Source: Saprospiraceae bacterium
GTDB lineage: Bacteria; Bacteroidota; Bacteroidia; Chitinophagales; Saprospiraceae
DNA length: 64,000 nucleotides
Direction of reading: 5' to 3'
Assembly (NCBI GenBank): GCA_022844565.1
Contig: JALHLK010000001.1
Span: 435,073-499,072, forward strand
Shown here: positions 37,301 to 46,490 of the stretch, one piece after another
Numbering within the stretch: position 1 is the first letter of the stretch
Layout of the letters: each line of letters starts with the position of its first letter
The notes under the pieces: generated by a model
Databases searched by the model: none
What the model saw: the letters and a program-made list of their open reading frames with translations, nothing else
Told to the model about the DNA's origin: nothing
Translations under genes and position numbers: made by a program

Positions 37301-40300
37301 ATGTGTTGTGTAGAAGATAAAGTCTTTTTAGGTGGAGCGGGATGGGACGGTATCGGTGCCCCACCTATTGCCAATACGATTAGACTGGATGCGATTCGAG
37401 GGAGATATCCTGTTACTACGGGTGGTAATTGGACAGGTCAAGGCGTTGAGTTTTTTAATCCTGATGGTATTCCTTTCAATGGCGATGAATATTATTTGTT
37501 TAATCCTTTCGGTTTAGATGGTAACTATTCTCTTACGTACACTATAGACGGTCAGCCTTGTTCTATTACATTCTCTAGAGACATAAATGTTACTTGTCAA
37601 GATTTACAAGTTTCATTAACAGACCAAGTAACTTGTCCTGCTGTATGGGTGCCTGAGAGAATAATAATAATTGATTTATCTGATGATTCAATCACTGTAA
37701 CATCTTCTGGATTAAGCAATATAGGAGATGCAGGGGGACATTACGGTGGTGGACCAATACTTGTTCCGGTTGTTGAACTTATTGATACCATTGCAAATGA
37801 TGGAAGAGTGGTTGTACCTGGATTTTTTGCACCAGCTATCAGAGATACAACTTTTGAAGTTTGTATTAGAGTTTACCAAAGAAACTCACCGTATGGTTGT
37901 GAGGATTTATTTTGCTATGACATTAGAGTTGTGGATACTATAGCTCCTGTTTTCCTTAATTGTCCTACAGAGCCAATTGTGGTCGATGCACTTCTTGGTC
38001 AATGTGAGGCTTTTGTCAACTTCCCTTTCCCAATAGCAAGTGATAGTTGTCAAGGATTTACAAGAGTTACTCAAGTAGATACTACAGGGCTTAAATCTGG
38101 AGACCTATTCCCTGTTGGGTTGACTGTATTGGCTTATTCTACTATCGATACTGTTGGTAATCAGAACTATTGTGAGATAAAAATAATTGTTTCTGATTTC
38201 AGGTTGCCTCCTAGAGTACAATGTCCACCAAATGTAGCAGTTAGACCTAATGATCTTAACGTTTGTGGTAGGATCGTTAATAATATTGCTCCAGTGAGCA
38301 TTACAGACAATTGTAGAGATCATGTGGCTGTGACATACGAAGTGACAGGACCTAATGGAGAGCAAGTAGCGTGTGGATTTGAAAACGCAAGTGGTACTTT
38401 GTTCCCAATTGGTACAAGTACTGTCAAATATACGGTTAAAGACCAACCTTTGATCCTCATTACTGAAGTACAACAACGTGATGGATTTTATGGTGTTGAA
38501 ATTACCAATTTCGGGCCTTCAGCGGTAGATATCACATGTGGTAAGTTTATGTTAAAAGATGCTGCGGGCAACATTATAGAGACATTTACTGTACCAACAG
38601 ATAATAACATTTCTACTATGTTTGAAAGACCTATCTATCCTCCTGTAATTCCAATACTTTGGAATGTGAGAACTCCAAATAATATATTGGATGTTGGTGA
38701 GACTTTTACACATGTCTTTGATGGTGATCAAGATGGTGATGGTGATGTAGATGTGGTGAATAATTATGACAGATGTAATGTAAGAAAATACTGTTTTGGA
38801 TTTTTAGATTACACAATGGATGAAGCAGTTGTAAACGACAAGTTGGACGCTTCGGTTATCTTAAGAAATACAGTTTGTGATAAAGATAATCAATTAGATT
38901 TCAGAGCTTCAAACCCTTGTGATACTGCTTCATTTGGAGTGTTGAACCCAGGTCTGCCTATCATGACATTTAGAAATGACACCGTTGGTTTACAGCATAT
39001 AGCTCCAAGCTTTGATATGTGTACGTTTACGGTTTCTGTAGAAGATACGGAGGCTCCAACGTGTATATGGCACGACAGTATTCGTGTAGCTGGAAGTACA
39101 GGTCTTTCGCTTCTACCTAATTTATGTCTTTCTGACACAATTGAAATGCCTGCTGGATTGGTGGATGATATCAATATCTTCAACCTTAATATTTCAACAT
39201 CTAATGCTGGTGCAATCGGAGTGTATTTAAGAGGTCCATCTGGCAAAAGAATTAAACTATTTGACAGAATTTGTGCAACAGATACTTTATTCTGTTCTAC
39301 ACCTCCAGGAATTGCTGGTAGTGCAAATATCAATATAAATCTAGACGAAACAATTAATAAATGGCAGACTGCTCCATTAATCAATACAGCACCGTGTGGT
39401 CCAACTGGGCAAGGCGGTACATACAGACCAGAAAAGTCATTTAAAGAGTTTTATAGCACTCAAGGTGCAGGCAACTGGATACTTGAAGTTTATGGAGAAG
39501 AAGGGGTAACAGGTACTTTAAATAGTTGGGATTTGCAGATATTGTATCAAATACCATTTGGTCAAAAAGATACAACCATAGTTAACAGCCCCACACTTTG
39601 TGATACCGTATTCTCTTGGATTCACCCAATATTGGAGGACAATTGTATTAAAGGGTCAATGGTCGTAGATTACTTATTTAGCAATAGTGTGACCAATGTT
39701 ACGGATAGTATAAGAGTCGTAATTGCTAATACAGCTAACACCATAAATATGATGGGCTGTAGAGAGACGAGAAGATTTAATGTAGGAGAAACTGTAGTAC
39801 GTTACACCTTAACAGATCAATATGGCAACTTAAATCAGTGTAGCTTTAAAGTTACGATAAAGGATACAGAAGACCCAGTTTTTGTAGTTGGTGAGTGTCG
39901 TGATAGACAAATATTCTTAGATCCTGGTGCATGTACTGGTTCTATTTTACCACTTGTAGCTAATGATAATTGTGCAATGGACACAGTTACGTATTGTTTT
40001 GCAAAATCTGACGGTACTGATAGTATACGTGCGGACATCAATGCCTTACCTATCGGTGATTACAATATTATAGCAAAAGCAGCGGATATTTATGGTAATG
40101 TAGAAAGATGTATATTTAGAGTGGTAGTAATTGAGTTTATATCTGAATCTATTCAATTGGCTTGTATAAATAATGTCAACCTATCATTAGATGGAGATTG
40201 TAATGCAGAGGTTACAGCTGAGATGATTTTAGCAGATGTATCTGAGGTTAGATGTTATGACAATTATTGCATAGAGGTATTAGATGCTTTAGGAAATCCT

Positions 40301-43300
40301 CGATCTCGTATTTTTACAAAAGCGGATGAAGGGCAATCATTTAAAGTTGTCATAACAGATTGTAAATTACCGAGAGTACCACCATACAACAGTTGTTGGG
40401 GATATATCCATATCGAGCGCAAATTAGGTCCTGAAATGAAGTGCCCTGTTGATACAACGGTATTTTGTAATGTTGATCCGAATGCAAAAAATGCTCAAGG
40501 CAAATACATCTTAGGTGAGCCAGAAGTGACTTCTTGCGAGGTGAAAACAACAATTTGGCATCAAGATGAGTGGACCTCTTTTGGTGATTGCGAACCAATC
40601 AGAGCGGAACTTAAACGTACTTGGTATTTAGAGAATGAAAAAGGAGAAAGATTTTCATGTCCACAAACAGTTAGATTCAGAAGAATGAATTTAGATTCTA
40701 TCGTATTCCCAGCTGATAAGTTGGATTTAGTTTGTACTAATGTAGAAAGAAATCCAAGTTTGTTAGCCCCTGAAAACTCAGGTTTGCCTTCTTTACATGG
40801 CGTACGAGTAAATAGAACAGGCGGATTATGTATGGTCAGTTTATTATACACGGATGAACGATACGAGATTTGCCACGGAACGTATGAGATATTAAGGACT
40901 TGGAAAGTAAGAGATATGTGCGGGCCAGTAACATCTATGAACCCAAGAACACATGTACAAGTGATCAAAGTAACTCAAAAAGATGGTCCAGTAATTAGTG
41001 ACTGTCCGGCTGATATCACGGTGACTGTAGATGCTTGGGAATGTTTATACAATGGTGGTCTTCCAGTTCCAAAAAATATTGATGCGGCATGTTCACCAAA
41101 CTATTCATTTAGTGCAAGTATCTTTGGTGGTGGTAGAGTATTTTCTACTATCAATGCTAATAACTTGGCACTAACTGCTAGAGCAGCCAATTTGAGAAAA
41201 GGAACCTACAGAATAGTATACGATTTCAAAGATCAGTGTTTGAATAAATCACAATGTTCATTCAATGTCACTGTTGTTGACTCTATAGCACCTGTTGCGA
41301 CGGCCAAAGAGTTTATCACCGTAAGTTTAACTAAAAACAGTGCAAATGTTAATGAAACTGGAATAGCTAAACTTTTTGTTCAACAAGTGGATAACGGTTC
41401 TTATGATAATTGCGGCCCTGTATACATGGAGGTGAGAAGAGATGACAGTGCTCCTGCCTGCTTGAATTTCGGTTTAGAAACTACGAAAAGCGCAAATAAA
41501 ATTGCCTCAGGATCTAGTGATAGGAATGTGGATATTTTATGGAATAATAATATCACTTACAATGATGAAACAAATGGCTTAGATCAAGCTAATCCATTAC
41601 ATTTGAAAGATAGTACTTGGGATACTGACAAAGGTCAATATGTGAAATTCTGTTGTGAGGATATTGGAAAGGAAGTAAAAGTATGGTTGAGAGTTTGGGA
41701 TGATGCGAGTGGTGATGGAATATTCGGAAACTCAGGTGATAATTACAATGAGACATGGACAAAAGTTAATGTTGAAGACAAAATTGTACCTAAAATTACA
41801 TGTCCAGCTGAGATTGTTACAAATTGCGACAGAGATACGGGTGTTGTACCGGTGTTCAACTTCGTGTCATCTTTGGAATCTGGATTATGGGTTACAGCAA
41901 CAACTACTAATACTCCTGCAAGTTTCTTGCCTACTACAGAAGTTGTATGCAAAGGATTTACATTCGAATTCAAAGATTTGGGTTCATTAAACACTTGTAA
42001 TGTAGGTAAATTCACAAGAACATATAGAGTGGTAGAGTTCCCTTCTGTCACATGTTCAGTAATAATTGATGTAAGAAATGAGGATTCAGATCCAGCATTA
42101 GAGTGGCCAATTGTCTTACATAATTGGGATAAGTGTACATTGACAGAAGAAGATGTAAACTTAAATACGGTTAGAGCAAGAATTAATGTAGAAAGAGAGC
42201 TAGGTTACGAAGGTTGTTTCGGTAATATGGTTGATGGAAACTTTATCGATAATCGAGATAGATGTTCAGCTGACGGATTTAGGGATATATGTAGAAATGG
42301 TACTGGTGCAGCATCTCAATGGAATGAAGATCCTTCCTTACCTTATAACATAATTCCAAATGGTACAAGTACTTGTAATTCACTTTCTACTACAGGAAGT
42401 ACAAGGCCTGGTCCATTATCCACTATTGGTAGTACACCATCTGGATTGCCTAGATTTAATTCAAACTACAAAGATCCTGGTTGTAATGTATATGGTAAGA
42501 AGCTAACGATTGAAGAATACACGATTGGAGATGGCTGTAGAAAATGGTTAGTAAAATGGAGTTATATCAATTGGTGTTGTAACGAACAATCGGCTTGTAG
42601 GTCTACAATTTACAAATATGAAGATACAACAGCTCCTGTTATTACGGCTTGTGATGGTGGTGACAAAGATATAGTAGATGCATCTTGTACAGTTTCTGAC
42701 ACCCTTAGACCTACTGCAACCGATGTCGGAGGTTGTGAAGCAGGATTGACTTGGAGAGTAAGACTATATCCTGGTAATAAGACAGCATCAGGTAGTGACT
42801 TTGTGGAGATTGTCAATACAGATTATTCTGTATCATCTGGTGCGCAATCAACATCAAGAATGGTTGGCACAAACCCAACATTGATTTTGAATAATATACC
42901 TGCGGGAGAGCATGGCCTAAGATACTTTGTCACAGATGGTTGTGGTAATGTTACAGAATGTACGAGTACTATCGGAGTCTGGCCAAAAGCAGCTACACCT
43001 TATTGTGTAAGTATCAGTAGTGCTGTTATGAAAAATGGTCTTGTAGAACTTTGGGCTAAAGATTTTGATAAAGGAAGCTTCACAAATTGTGGATTAAGGG
43101 TAATGCTATTTACTTTCAACAGAGGTGGAGTGGCAGAGCATCCAGCACCAGCACAATTAGACAAAGAGCACTATTTCACAGGATTTGGTAACTTCCTAGC
43201 ATTAAAAACAGATGCGGGCAATTCGGCAGGCGAAGCAGCAGCAAGAGCACTGTACAATGAAGGCAAGGCACAATTATGGTTACCAGAGGTGACGGTAAGA

Positions 43301-44761
43301 CCTAGACCAACTTTACCAAACGGTAATCCTCAAGCAGACGAAAGAATTGTAACAGGTGGTACCTCAGGAATGCATTTTGGATGTAAAGCGGGCAATGATA
43401 TAAGCACTCCTATTGTCACTGAAATGAGAGTTTGGGATTATAGAAGCTTCAAAGCAGGTACAACTCAAGGTTCTGATTTCTGTAGTACTAGATTGTCATT
43501 AATTGATAATCAAGGAGGTTGTGGTCCACAATCATTAATATCTATAGGTGGAAATGTTGCAACTGAAAGTGCTAAAGCACTGAAGAATGTCGATGTGGAA
43601 TTGAAGAGTGACCTTCCTGAGTATCCTCTTAAAACTAAGACGGATGATCAAGGAGTTTACTTGTTTAATAATCAACCAAAAGGAGTGGAATATACACTTG
43701 TTCCAACGAGAGTGGATGATGTATTTGACGGTATTAATACTTTGGATCTTGTGCATATCCAAAGACACATACTTGGAATTAGTAAGCTAAGCAGTCCTTA
43801 CAAAATGATTGCAGCTGATGTTGATTTTGATCAAGCTATTAGAGTAAGTGATATTGTTACTTTGAGGAAATTAATTTTGGGTATTGAAGCTTCTTTGGAT
43901 AATGACAAAACATGGAAGTTTGTAAATGAAAATGATAAAATGGAACAAACTCCATGGCCATTTAGTGAACAAGTTAGCCATGCTTTATTAGCGGAAACTT
44001 CCGTTGCTAATGACTTCGTTGCAGTTAAAGTTGGTGATGTTGATGGATCTGGATCTGCTAATATAAATAGCTCAAAATTGAATCCTAGAGGTGTTGCGTT
44101 AACATTAGATTATGAAAATATTGATCTAAAGGCTGGGCAACAATACGAAATCAAATTGAATGCATCGAATTTTGTTGATGTCTATGGTATGCAGTTTACA
44201 TTAAGCCACAAAGGACTTGAAGTATTAGATGTAACGGGTAGAGCTCTTGATTTGGATAATGATAATTTTGCCACTCATAAAAATTCAGAGCAGCTTACTT
44301 TAAGTTGGGCATCTCAGAATTCTCAGACATTAGAAAGTGATAATACTTTACTGACAATCAAGTTTATTTCTAAAATAGATGGAAAACTGTCTAGTGTAAT
44401 AAAACTCAATAATGATATTACTGATACAGAGGCGTATGTAGGTAATAATTTCGTTACGGTACCAATTGAACTTGCAGAAAGAAATGCGTCAGAAATGAAA
44501 TTTGCTCTATCTCAAAATGAGCCGAATCCATGGAAAGAGTTAACAAATATCAATTATGTGTTACCTCAATCTGGAGTTGTCAAATTTAAAGTACTTGACG
44601 TCACAGGAAGATTAATTCTTGATAAACAAATAAATGGTTTAAAAGGAAATAACAACTTGAGTCTTTCAAGATCTGAAATAAAAGGCCAAAGTGGAATTTT
44701 ACTTTATAGCATCGAGTTTGAAGGAATGTCTTTCCAAAAGAAAATGATTATTCTGGAATAG
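34388..44761 (+). CDS. Giant secreted HYR-type mosaic surface protein with T9SS type A tail
   Basis: The protein has 3457 residues. Residues 14-29 are a hydrophobic export signal. A DUF11-like beta domain follows (about 45-150), then cysteine-rich repeats. HYR-like modules occur at about 1183-1271, 1273-1351, 1730-1830, 1832-1917 and 2205-2315. A lamin-tail-like module spans about 1355-1470 and includes a calcium-loop-like DGDQDGDGDVD near 1445. A P-domain (proprotein convertase type) spans about 1580-1720. Near the end are an SdrD-B-like module (3051-3105), a dockerin-like pair (3112-3170) and a cohesin-like domain (3236-3365). The C-terminus (3372-3457, SQNEPNPW ... SFQKKMIILE) is a T9SS type A sorting domain. 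It is probably a surface adhesin or filament; no catalytic domain was seen. Module borders are approximate. Confidence 0.9.
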   Translation: MNDLFTSKFSVKSIVLFATIFGAVLFGLTKTIKLDNHEESALAALVINVTTTPTTASFGQVLTYNIVLESTSAADTHTMVSLSGLIPNGTSLDLGSASVIPGSSSIGTVLNSPTPSFLIDTLSASIPGKNTITLSYSVIVNNNANSPLSNSISVSSTLNGVPQVPQPPFPISTGITPNITVAGTCICNNDNTVNLNNGTYTTRLSISSNNGQPFVPALAFTILSSTGLSVPNGTLFLFDNATGTYYLDVVVTNPTFIPMPSYTVSIDGPDNNPNPDINFSGSCSGYPTIEFPSDLLANPICVLPTQMFEIPITGLLSQNYPISSSNPPTLPSGFSYGLNGSQLVLKIDGAEIDPQESPVNLYYIQSGTPPNPQDIIDAAIQLALGNANAFTNLVNSFNCRVVSQRQVSFALKNIPVINATHFKCKKIDEKVYLSQILGDGNTSPEGFFTVTPSGGSPSQYKADSFLLAPLGGACYSIAYTIPDLECGDTTSLPVNVLITTRPIKPEFTINGSARPGPICASRDTTITLSPINLNENYFIPAGVPPVGQITGTSITLPAPILINPKEPVSVKYTICKAATSGPPPSCSNLPGPPPVACTDTVCKIITLYNDGFNCGDDALFESTCGDPFRPDVCEYKATPGLELGCRWFSISTPDILSAEISFDKLAIDCKDEEVNVTFNVNFFGIAADAGAGNTIGDFPGIGTICKVFNFKIFGVRPLGAIANLLGCNKRISEFIIDLLSALVGGEGSEVLVRADTDGDGAFDLTVDQGSLPLGGSFTIPNRVKGQGYITARAIGTWPSGIPDECGDLRAKEISLMDLLPIGSIPIVGPTIEDILTAAGCDVFLEFSAAADAEVIVTAASPAIFANCDTIPRTLYTYPGQSTTCVLPADLWSIPVAFTSCSNELLTYKGVRPLDSIREEGVYQTAGPVPGDTLNVGDTVVTYTAVSCNGNFESCSFSLRIIQADPSFEAGFMCCVEDKVFLGGAGWDGIGAPPIANTIRLDAIRGRYPVTTGGNWTGQGVEFFNPDGIPFNGDEYYLFNPFGLDGNYSLTYTIDGQPCSITFSRDINVTCQDLQVSLTDQVTCPAVWVPERIIIIDLSDDSITVTSSGLSNIGDAGGHYGGGPILVPVVELIDTIANDGRVVVPGFFAPAIRDTTFEVCIRVYQRNSPYGCEDLFCYDIRVVDTIAPVFLNCPTEPIVVDALLGQCEAFVNFPFPIASDSCQGFTRVTQVDTTGLKSGDLFPVGLTVLAYSTIDTVGNQNYCEIKIIVSDFRLPPRVQCPPNVAVRPNDLNVCGRIVNNIAPVSITDNCRDHVAVTYEVTGPNGEQVACGFENASGTLFPIGTSTVKYTVKDQPLILITEVQQRDGFYGVEITNFGPSAVDITCGKFMLKDAAGNIIETFTVPTDNNISTMFERPIYPPVIPILWNVRTPNNILDVGETFTHVFDGDQDGDGDVDVVNNYDRCNVRKYCFGFLDYTMDEAVVNDKLDASVILRNTVCDKDNQLDFRASNPCDTASFGVLNPGLPIMTFRNDTVGLQHIAPSFDMCTFTVSVEDTEAPTCIWHDSIRVAGSTGLSLLPNLCLSDTIEMPAGLVDDINIFNLNISTSNAGAIGVYLRGPSGKRIKLFDRICATDTLFCSTPPGIAGSANININLDETINKWQTAPLINTAPCGPTGQGGTYRPEKSFKEFYSTQGAGNWILEVYGEEGVTGTLNSWDLQILYQIPFGQKDTTIVNSPTLCDTVFSWIHPILEDNCIKGSMVVDYLFSNSVTNVTDSIRVVIANTANTINMMGCRETRRFNVGETVVRYTLTDQYGNLNQCSFKVTIKDTEDPVFVVGECRDRQIFLDPGACTGSILPLVANDNCAMDTVTYCFAKSDGTDSIRADINALPIGDYNIIAKAADIYGNVERCIFRVVVIEFISESIQLACINNVNLSLDGDCNAEVTAEMILADVSEVRCYDNYCIEVLDALGNPRSRIFTKADEGQSFKVVITDCKLPRVPPYNSCWGYIHIERKLGPEMKCPVDTTVFCNVDPNAKNAQGKYILGEPEVTSCEVKTTIWHQDEWTSFGDCEPIRAELKRTWYLENEKGERFSCPQTVRFRRMNLDSIVFPADKLDLVCTNVERNPSLLAPENSGLPSLHGVRVNRTGGLCMVSLLYTDERYEICHGTYEILRTWKVRDMCGPVTSMNPRTHVQVIKVTQKDGPVISDCPADITVTVDAWECLYNGGLPVPKNIDAACSPNYSFSASIFGGGRVFSTINANNLALTARAANLRKGTYRIVYDFKDQCLNKSQCSFNVTVVDSIAPVATAKEFITVSLTKNSANVNETGIAKLFVQQVDNGSYDNCGPVYMEVRRDDSAPACLNFGLETTKSANKIASGSSDRNVDILWNNNITYNDETNGLDQANPLHLKDSTWDTDKGQYVKFCCEDIGKEVKVWLRVWDDASGDGIFGNSGDNYNETWTKVNVEDKIVPKITCPAEIVTNCDRDTGVVPVFNFVSSLESGLWVTATTTNTPASFLPTTEVVCKGFTFEFKDLGSLNTCNVGKFTRTYRVVEFPSVTCSVIIDVRNEDSDPALEWPIVLHNWDKCTLTEEDVNLNTVRARINVERELGYEGCFGNMVDGNFIDNRDRCSADGFRDICRNGTGAASQWNEDPSLPYNIIPNGTSTCNSLSTTGSTRPGPLSTIGSTPSGLPRFNSNYKDPGCNVYGKKLTIEEYTIGDGCRKWLVKWSYINWCCNEQSACRSTIYKYEDTTAPVITACDGGDKDIVDASCTVSDTLRPTATDVGGCEAGLTWRVRLYPGNKTASGSDFVEIVNTDYSVSSGAQSTSRMVGTNPTLILNNIPAGEHGLRYFVTDGCGNVTECTSTIGVWPKAATPYCVSISSAVMKNGLVELWAKDFDKGSFTNCGLRVMLFTFNRGGVAEHPAPAQLDKEHYFTGFGNFLALKTDAGNSAGEAAARALYNEGKAQLWLPEVTVRPRPTLPNGNPQADERIVTGGTSGMHFGCKAGNDISTPIVTEMRVWDYRSFKAGTTQGSDFCSTRLSLIDNQGGCGPQSLISIGGNVATESAKALKNVDVELKSDLPEYPLKTKTDDQGVYLFNNQPKGVEYTLVPTRVDDVFDGINTLDLVHIQRHILGISKLSSPYKMIAADVDFDQAIRVSDIVTLRKLILGIEASLDNDKTWKFVNENDKMEQTPWPFSEQVSHALLAETSVANDFVAVKVGDVDGSGSANINSSKLNPRGVALTLDYENIDLKAGQQYEIKLNASNFVDVYGMQFTLSHKGLEVLDVTGRALDLDNDNFATHKNSEQLTLSWASQNSQTLESDNTLLTIKFISKIDGKLSSVIKLNNDITDTEAYVGNNFVTVPIELAERNASEMKFALSQNEPNPWKELTNINYVLPQSGVVKFKVLDVTGRLILDKQINGLKGNNNLSLSRSEIKGQSGILLYSIEFEGMSFQKKMIILE

Positions 44762-44786
44762 AAAATATTTAAAATTTCTTTTATGA

Positions 44787-44828
44787 AAAAGAGGATGATG
44801 TGTTTGATCACATTATCCTCTTTTCTAT
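44787..44828 (+). terminator. Strong hairpin terminator after the giant protein gene
   Basis: The arms 44787-44802 and 44809-44824 pair over 16 bp with a single G-U wobble around a 6-nt loop (TTTGAT). The descending arm runs into CTTTTCTATTT, a U-rich tail. It lies 26 bp after the stop codon, as expected of an intrinsic terminator. Confidence 0.75.
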
Positions 44829-44994
44829 TTAAATATTTAGGTCAATGACTCTACAACCCAAAAATGTCCTTATTTATATAAATTGAACGCAATGTCTTAA
44901 ATAATTACTTTTTAATTTGTATTAATTTATGATTTTTTAAGGACATATTTATAAATTAGCGTTTCTTATTGTAATTCAGAAATAAAGCTAACTA

Positions 44995-46332
44995 ATGAAA
45001 AAATTATTAATATCAATTTTTCTATTTCCCTTATTGCTTAATGCTCAAGTATGGACCAATCTTTTTAATGGTAAGGACTTGAAAGGTTGGAATCAAGTAG
45101 GTGGGCAAGCAAAGTATAGCGTTCAAAACAAAGCTATCGTTGGAACTACCGTTTCAAAAACACCAAATTCATTTTTACGTACGGATCAGGAGTATGGTGA
45201 CTTTATCTTGGAACTTGAGTTGCTAGTTGATAACATGAATTCAGGGGTGCAATTTAGAAGTCTTTCTAAGCCCGAATACCAAAATGGTCGCGTTCATGGC
45301 TATCAAATGGAAATTGACCCCTCGCCTAGAGCTTGGTCGGGTGGAATTTATGACGAAGCTAGAAGAGATTGGCTGTATATCCCAGACATGAATGAAAAAG
45401 CAAAAACTGCCTTTAAAATAGGACAATGGAATAAATATAGAATTGAAGCGATTGGAAATACGATACGCACTTGGATAAATGGTATACCAATTAGTCACTT
45501 AATAGACGATGTGACAGATAAAGGCTTCATCGCTCTGCAAGTACACTCTATTCCTGATGCAGACAAACCCGGAAAAGAAATCAAATGGAGAAATATTAGA
45601 ATTGCTACTAAAAACTTAAAAGCGAGTCCCTTAGATGATTGTCCTGTAGTAAATTTGGTTGACAACATGGTTTCCCCACAAGAGACATCTTTAGGGTTTG
45701 AGTCACTCTTTGCTGGTAATGATTTTAATAAGTGGAGATCTGTACATTCTACTTCAAAGCCTAATGGTAGGTGGTCTGTACAAAATGGTGTTGCCTCAGT
45801 ATCAAAAAGCGATGGATCGGAAACGGGTAATGATATTATAACAGAAAAAAAATATAGTGCATTTGAATTAATATTTGACTTTAAACTTACCCCTGGAGCG
45901 AATTCAGGAATCAAATATTTTGTAGACGAAAAATATGATTCTGGTGGTAGATCTGGAATTGGTTTAGAATATCAAATCTTGGACGATGCCTTACATCCTG
46001 ACGCAAAAATGGGCGTAGTAGGAAATAGGACACTTGCAAGTCTTTATGACCTTATTCCTTCAGAAAAGCTCACTTCTAGATTTGCAAAGAAGATAGGGGA
46101 GTGGAACCAAGGCAGAATCATTGTAAAACCTGATAACACAGTACAACATTGGTTAAATGGATTTAAAGTGGTAGAGTATACAAGAAAAAGCAATATTTAT
46201 AAAGCTTTGGTGGCTCGTAGTAAATACGTTAATTATGATGGTTTTGGATCTGCAAATGAAGGTCATATTTTATTGCAAGATCATGGCGATAATGTATCTT
46301 TTAAAAATGTTAAAATAAGATCTTTAAAATAG
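44995..46332 (+). CDS. Exported protein with two DUF1080 (3-keto-disaccharide hydrolase) domains
   Basis: The 445-residue protein has a signal peptide (1-18). It contains two concanavalin-like DUF1080 modules: about 20-205 (WTNLFNGKDLKGWNQVGG ... WRNIRIATKNL) and about 233-445 (FESLFAGNDFNKWRSV ... VSFKNVKIRSL). The family includes 3-keto-glucoside hydrolases and many laminin-G-like binding modules. A tandem arrangement in one chain is less usual than a single domain. The neighbours to the right are glycoside hydrolases, which supports a carbohydrate role. Whether both halves are catalytic is not clear. Confidence 0.88.
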   Translation: MKKLLISIFLFPLLLNAQVWTNLFNGKDLKGWNQVGGQAKYSVQNKAIVGTTVSKTPNSFLRTDQEYGDFILELELLVDNMNSGVQFRSLSKPEYQNGRVHGYQMEIDPSPRAWSGGIYDEARRDWLYIPDMNEKAKTAFKIGQWNKYRIEAIGNTIRTWINGIPISHLIDDVTDKGFIALQVHSIPDADKPGKEIKWRNIRIATKNLKASPLDDCPVVNLVDNMVSPQETSLGFESLFAGNDFNKWRSVHSTSKPNGRWSVQNGVASVSKSDGSETGNDIITEKKYSAFELIFDFKLTPGANSGIKYFVDEKYDSGGRSGIGLEYQILDDALHPDAKMGVVGNRTLASLYDLIPSEKLTSRFAKKIGEWNQGRIIVKPDNTVQHWLNGFKVVEYTRKSNIYKALVARSKYVNYDGFGSANEGHILLQDHGDNVSFKNVKIRSLK

Positions 46333-46490
46333 TGATTTTTTTCAGAAGACATTAAGAAGATTTCCTTATTAATTGGTATTCTTTAGGTGATTCTACTTTT
46401 TTTCATTTAACTTAAGCACATAATAGAGAGCTTTATTTAAATTTTGGATTTTTTGTAAACTTCGTAAATTAAATATTAAAATAAAATTGA

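Noticed and set aside
34792-42816. Several antisense open frames across the giant protein gene
   Set aside because: They lie opposite an uninterrupted 3457-codon frame with clear domains, have no recognisable motifs, and are expected by chance.
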